DNA of 8,367 bases from an uncultured Atopobiaceae bacterium. Its GTDB lineage: Bacteria > Actinomycetota > Coriobacteriia > Coriobacteriales > Atopobiaceae. Positions 6,401 through 8,367 of this stretch are shown here, piece after piece. Positions within the stretch are counted from its first letter, which is position 1. The number at the start of each line of letters is the position of its first letter. The translations under genes and the position numbers were made by a program. The DNA lies in assembly GCA_944321005.1 (NCBI GenBank), contig CALUJT010000089.1:1-8367 (forward strand), given 5' to 3'. The notes below the pieces were generated by a model. It saw only the letters and a program-made list of their open reading frames with translations. It did not search any database and was not told the origin of the DNA.

Positions 6401-7548
6401 AGCTGCTGCTCGGCCCCCGGGAGGGACTCGTTGAACTCCCTGATGCCCGCCTCCAGCTCGGCGCGCCCGTCCGCGAGCTGCGCCTCGCCGTCCTCGAGCT
6501 GCGCCCGGCCCTCGTCTATCTCCGCCTGGGCGTCGTCGAGCTGCCGCAGGGCGTCGGCGCGCTCCTCGTCCAGCTCCGCCTGGCCGTCGGCGACCTCGGC
6601 GCGCCCCTCGTCGAGCTCCGCCTGGCCGTCGGCGATCTCCTGCTCGGCGTCTGCCAGCTCCTCGAGGGCCTCGGCCTCCGCCTCGTCGACCTCCTCGGTG
6701 GCGTCCGCGCGCAGGCCCTCGCCGCGGGCGCGCTCGCGCTCGGCGCGCGCGTCCTCCACGCTCTGCTTGACCCCGTCCACGATGGACTCGTACCCCGCGG
6801 AGTAGCACAGCGGCTCCTCGGCGCCCTCCACGGTGAGGTAGACCACGGTGTAGGCCTCCGCGGTGGCGCACTCCGGCATCACGAAGAACGAGTACTGCGA
6901 GCCGCCGCTCGAGCGGAAGGACATCGTCCCCTCGCCGGCGTTGACGTCCATCGGGTCGAGCACGGATCCAACGATGGTGTACTCCCCGCGCCCGAAGACC
7001 TCGGTGGACCCGGAGCCCAGCGCGTCGAGCCCCTCGTCCTTATCGGCGTCCTCGTCCTGCGCGTCGTCGTCGGCACCGTGGAAGGTCACGGCGTCGCCCA
7101 GGGAGAGGCCCGAGTCCTTGAGGTGGCGCTGCGTCACGGCCACCTCGTCCGCGCTCTGGGGCAGGCGACCCTCCATGACCAGCGGTTCGTTCAAGCCGGA
7201 GGGTGAGAGCGCCTTGACGTCCACCTTCTCCGAGACCGAGCCCACCGTGGTGTAGGCGGTCTCCACGTAGCCCCCCTCGGCAGCCTCCACGCCGTCCAGG
7301 GCGGCGAGCGCGTCCACGTCCTCCTCGGTGAGGCCCAGCGTGGACTGCACCCGGATGTCAAAGAGCCGCTGCTCGTCGAAGAAGGCGTCCGCCGAGTTGC
7401 GCAGGTCCACGCACGATGCGCGCAGGCCGGTGAGCATCGTCACGCCGAGCGCCGTGATCGTGGCGAGCGCCACGAAGCGCTTGAGGCTCCCGCGCACCGT
7501 GCGCAGGATACCCCTGGTGAAGGCGTTGTGTGACGAGGCCCCGGCCAT
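3460..7548 (-). CDS. Large FtsX-like ABC permease with two FtsX domains and coiled-coil insert
   Basis: A 1362-residue membrane protein of the MacB/LolC/FtsX (type VII ABC) class; substrate unknown. Predicted order: cytoplasmic tail; helix about 24-43; extracellular region 45-830; helices about 836-858, 880-908 and 928-952 forming the first FtsX domain, with the loop MVEEERGLIGVYKALGYS (858-875); helix about 1003-1024; a second extracellular domain 1025-1225; and helices about 1228-1254, 1283-1308 and 1322-1346 forming the second FtsX domain, with the matching loop SERERELATLKVLGF (1258-1272). The two halves make it a complete pseudo-dimeric permease. Residues 262-805 are mostly coiled coil with repeated ADGQAELDE-type heptads, broken by an acidic Pro/Gly linker at 552-588. 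Roles known for this class are envelope mechanotransmission, lipoprotein handling or export of toxic peptides; none can be chosen here. The ATG at 7548 is 2 bases after the ATPase stop; a GTG three codons earlier would overlap it. Confidence 0.9.
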   Translation of the reverse strand: MAGASSHNAFTRGILRTVRGSLKRFVALATITALGVTMLTGLRASCVDLRNSADAFFDEQRLFDIRVQSTLGLTEEDVDALAALDGVEAAEGGYVETAYTTVGSVSEKVDVKALSPSGLNEPLVMEGRLPQSADEVAVTQRHLKDSGLSLGDAVTFHGADDDAQDEDADKDEGLDALGSGSTEVFGRGEYTIVGSVLDPMDVNAGEGTMSFRSSGGSQYSFFVMPECATAEAYTVVYLTVEGAEEPLCYSAGYESIVDGVKQSVEDARAERERARGEGLRADATEEVDEAEAEALEELADAEQEIADGQAELDEGRAEVADGQAELDEERADALRQLDDAQAEIDEGRAQLEDGEAQLADGRAELEAGIREFNESLPGAEQQLRDGQSQLDAAREEFYGTTIAGLEAQRAEVEATVGSLEETVSMLDGSVAEMADGLEAMAGALPQGGEALSAVAERVRGSWEQVRAADAGDPESAQAAVGAFSDAMAQAAQALTPVSETLGQTSEQLSAQADEVSAQIETIDAGLAQLDAGIEQTEQALEAVDAQIAQLEQAGAGEPEEPGDGEKDDPGEAGENAGPGMVVPDTSSELEVLLAKRAELQATLDGLRAQRDELEAARETARQGLEAIQAQLTTLEGYQAGIQQIVALGTADPSSDQSATALASGRVQAAAGLVQARDGLAQLDAGIEQAKTTAEAEFAKQQGLIDSGWQELRDAYDQLASARATLEQSERELAEGWAELEDGQAELDRRRADALEQLADAQRQLDDALAEIADGQAELDDARATFESERDDALAEIADAREEIEDIPDATWYVQDRSSLSSYASVDSDASSIEAIGTVIPVVFFVVAVLISLTTMTRMVEEERGLIGVYKALGYSRGRILSKYALYALAACVAGAVVGNVLGFVVLPAIIFTIFSTMYALPGFVYGFDAASSLMAFALFAAGIVGATLFTCWQELRETPAELMRPKAPKAGSRILLERVAPVWSRFSFLNKVTARNLFRYKRRFLMTTFGIAGCVALLITGFGIRDTVLSLSPRQYGDAGVTRYDLMAVSSEEDLDAVAADLEADPEVEDLVRVYIDSLTVSYGDDKETVQLVVVPEAADLEGYAALTDESGRALALSDEGAVITKNAEQVMGFSLGDELALQDSTLAEGTVRVDGIALNYLSNTIFMTADAYEDAFGDKCETNGVLAHLSGTSEEQIELSERLTQDDRLLSVVSTAKLVRDFSSAFTLINTVVYVVIVLAAALSFTVVFTLSNTNISERERELATLKVLGFKRPEVHSYINKETLILTGIGVVMGMPLGYALARSLTWILRMPSLYFDVVVDPLTYAISAVLAFVFTLAVNLITNRSLDRIDMVGALKSAE

Positions 7549-7550
7549 GG

Positions 7551-8252
7551 CTACCACTCGATCTCTGCGATGGGCTTGGGGTGGTCGTTGGTGGTCATGC
7601 TCGTCACCCGACCGCTCTTGAAGCGGATGAGGCGGTCGGCCATGTCCGCCAGCGCGGCGTTGTGGGTCACGATGACCACGGTGATCTTCTCGTTGCGGCA
7701 CATGTCCTGCAGGAGCTGCAGGATCTGCTTGCCCGTCTGGTAGTCGAGCGCGCCGGTGGGCTCGTCGCAGAGCAGGAGCTTGGGGTTCTTGGCAAGGGCG
7801 CGCGCGATGGAGACGCGCTGCTGCTCGCCGCCGGAGAGCTGCGCGGGGAAGTTGCTCAGGCGCTCGGCCAGGCCCACCTTCTCCAGCGTCTCCACCGGGT
7901 CGAGCGAGTCCGGGCAGATCTGCGTGGCAAGCTCCACGTTCTCGAGCGCCGTGAGGTTGGGCACGAGGTTGTAGAACTGGAAGACAAAGCCCACGTCCGC
8001 GCGACGGTACAGCACGAGGTCGTTCTCGCTCGCGCCGGAGAGGTCGCGGCCGTCCACGCGCACGGTGCCCGAGGTGGCGCTGTCCATGCCGCCCAGGATG
8101 TTGAGCGCCGTGGTCTTGCCGGCGCCCGAGGCACCCAGGATGACGGCGAGCTCGCCCTTCTCCACGGTGAAGCTCGCACCGTCGAGGGCGTTTATCTTGG
8201 CGGACCCCTCTCCGTAGGTCCGGACGACGTCCAGGAAGTCTATATAGGCCAT
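7551..8252 (-). CDS. ABC transporter ATP-binding protein, MacB/LolD type
   Basis: A 233-residue cytoplasmic ATPase, the standard length for LolD/MacB-type partners of FtsX permeases. Motifs are complete: Walker [10 protein letters not shown] (40-48), Q-loop Gln92 in [18 protein letters not shown], signature LSGGEQQR (139-146), Walker [13 protein letters not shown] with Glu164, and switch His197 in VTHN. The [17 protein letters not shown] and DEPTGALD wording is diagnostic of this subfamily. The ATG at 8252 follows GGAG (8261-8258) with 5 bases between. The TAG stop is 2 bases before the permease ATG and in another frame, so the pair is a tight operon and not a fusion. Two copies would serve one two-domain permease. 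Transcription probably starts just upstream, at a TATACT box. Confidence 0.94.
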   Translation of the reverse strand: MAYIDFLDVVRTYGEGSAKINALDGASFTVEKGELAVILGASGAGKTTALNILGGMDSATSGTVRVDGRDLSGASENDLVLYRRADVGFVFQFYNLVPNLTALENVELATQICPDSLDPVETLEKVGLAERLSNFPAQLSGGEQQRVSIARALAKNPKLLLCDEPTGALDYQTGKQILQLLQDMCRNEKITVVIVTHNAALADMADRLIRFKSGRVTSMTTNDHPKPIAEIEW

Positions 8253-8290
8253 GTCGGCTCCGATTGCTCGACAGCGTGTTGTCTAATCGA

Positions 8291-8296
8291 AGTATA
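8291..8296 (-). promoter_or_regulatory. -10 box of the FtsX-type ABC operon promoter
   Basis: The minus strand has TATACT, five of six bases matching TATAAT. The hexamer 17 bases further upstream is TTCTTA, a poor -35, which suggests that an activator may be needed or that the promoter is weak. The predicted start lies near 8284, about 32 bases before the ATG at 8252. Confidence 0.5.
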
Positions 8297-8325
8297 CTGA
8301 GGCCACGGAGCGATAAGAACCACCA

Positions 8326-8352
8326 CTCGACACCCGCCCCGCAAGTGTCGAG
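8326..8352. promoter_or_regulatory. Inverted repeat CTCGACAC/GTGTCGAG upstream of the FtsX-type operon
   Basis: Perfect 8-bp arms (8326-8333 and 8345-8352) surround an 11-base spacer. The arms sit upstream of the -10 box, where an activator, or a repressor of an off-window divergent gene, would bind. A further CTCGACA lies at 8267-8273 in the leader of the same operon, so the motif occurs three times within 86 bases. No coding region is visible from 8253 to the window end. Confidence 0.5.
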
Positions 8353-8367
8353 CACGTGACGGTTGAC

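Noticed and set aside
5134..6765. Coiled-coil repeats as a separate YhgE/Pip-type protein
   Set aside because: The heptads resemble those in YhgE/Pip proteins, but the frame is continuous with flanking FtsX domains and contains no start with a ribosome site or any stop, so it is an insert in one permease.
3715..7206. An uninterrupted 1163-codon plus-strand frame opposite the FtsX permease gene
   Set aside because: It is the mirror of a gene with strong third-position G/C and many CTCGAG/GAG-CTC codons, which removes stops on the other strand. The translation is a monotonous Arg/Glu/Leu/Val/Gly mix with no domain, and there is no convincing ribosome site.
7549..8355. Possible extension of the FtsX permease frame upstream through the ATPase, suggesting a fused ABC protein
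   Set aside because: The ATPase is in a different minus-strand frame, with intact motifs, its own ribosome site and its own TAG. The open permease frame across it is a shadow.

Overview
The window is high-GC, densely coding DNA of an actinobacterial type. GC- and AC-ending codons dominate, and GC skew in codon use creates very long mirror-image reading frames on the opposite strand. The protein families, the GTG start, and the short GGGTC/CCCCTTTTGG-type palindromes between genes fit a gut or oral Coriobacteriia genome (Olsenella/Atopobium/Collinsella-like). That placement is an inference from style, not from a marker gene.

Layout, left to right. Bases 1-122 hold a small cluster of GC-rich repeats. 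On the minus strand follows mntP (123-695), a manganese exporter. Its leader (about 700-876) carries a yybP-ykoY-type Mn2+ riboswitch, whose closing helix competes with a strong intrinsic terminator. A divergent promoter region then leads rightwards into a three-gene polar amino-acid uptake ABC operon: substrate-binding lipoprotein (1040-1873), inner-membrane permease (1949-2602) and ATPase (2595-3413). A perfect 16-bp hairpin sits between the binding protein and the permease.

Convergent to this operon, on the minus strand, is a two-gene ABC system of the MacB/LolCDE (type VII, FtsX-like) class. Its ATPase is at 7551-8252 and its 1362-residue permease at 3460-7548. The permease has two FtsX domains, eight predicted membrane helices and a roughly 540-residue extracellular insert dominated by heptad-type coiled coil. 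The two convergent transcription units meet in a 13-bp palindrome whose arms contain both stop codons. The right end (8253-8367) is the promoter region of the FtsX-type system and carries three copies of CTCGACA.

How the genes work together: mntP plus riboswitch is a self-contained Mn2+ detoxification switch. The uptake operon imports an amino acid that cannot be specified from sequence. The FtsX-type system is probably a mechanotransmission or export machine acting on the cell envelope; its substrate is unknown. No mobile element, CRISPR array, tRNA or rRNA was seen. Nothing here is a clearly new multi-gene system. The most unusual items are the giant coiled-coil FtsX permease, the shared stop-codon palindrome with its repeat family, and the possible competing-hairpin control of the permease start.
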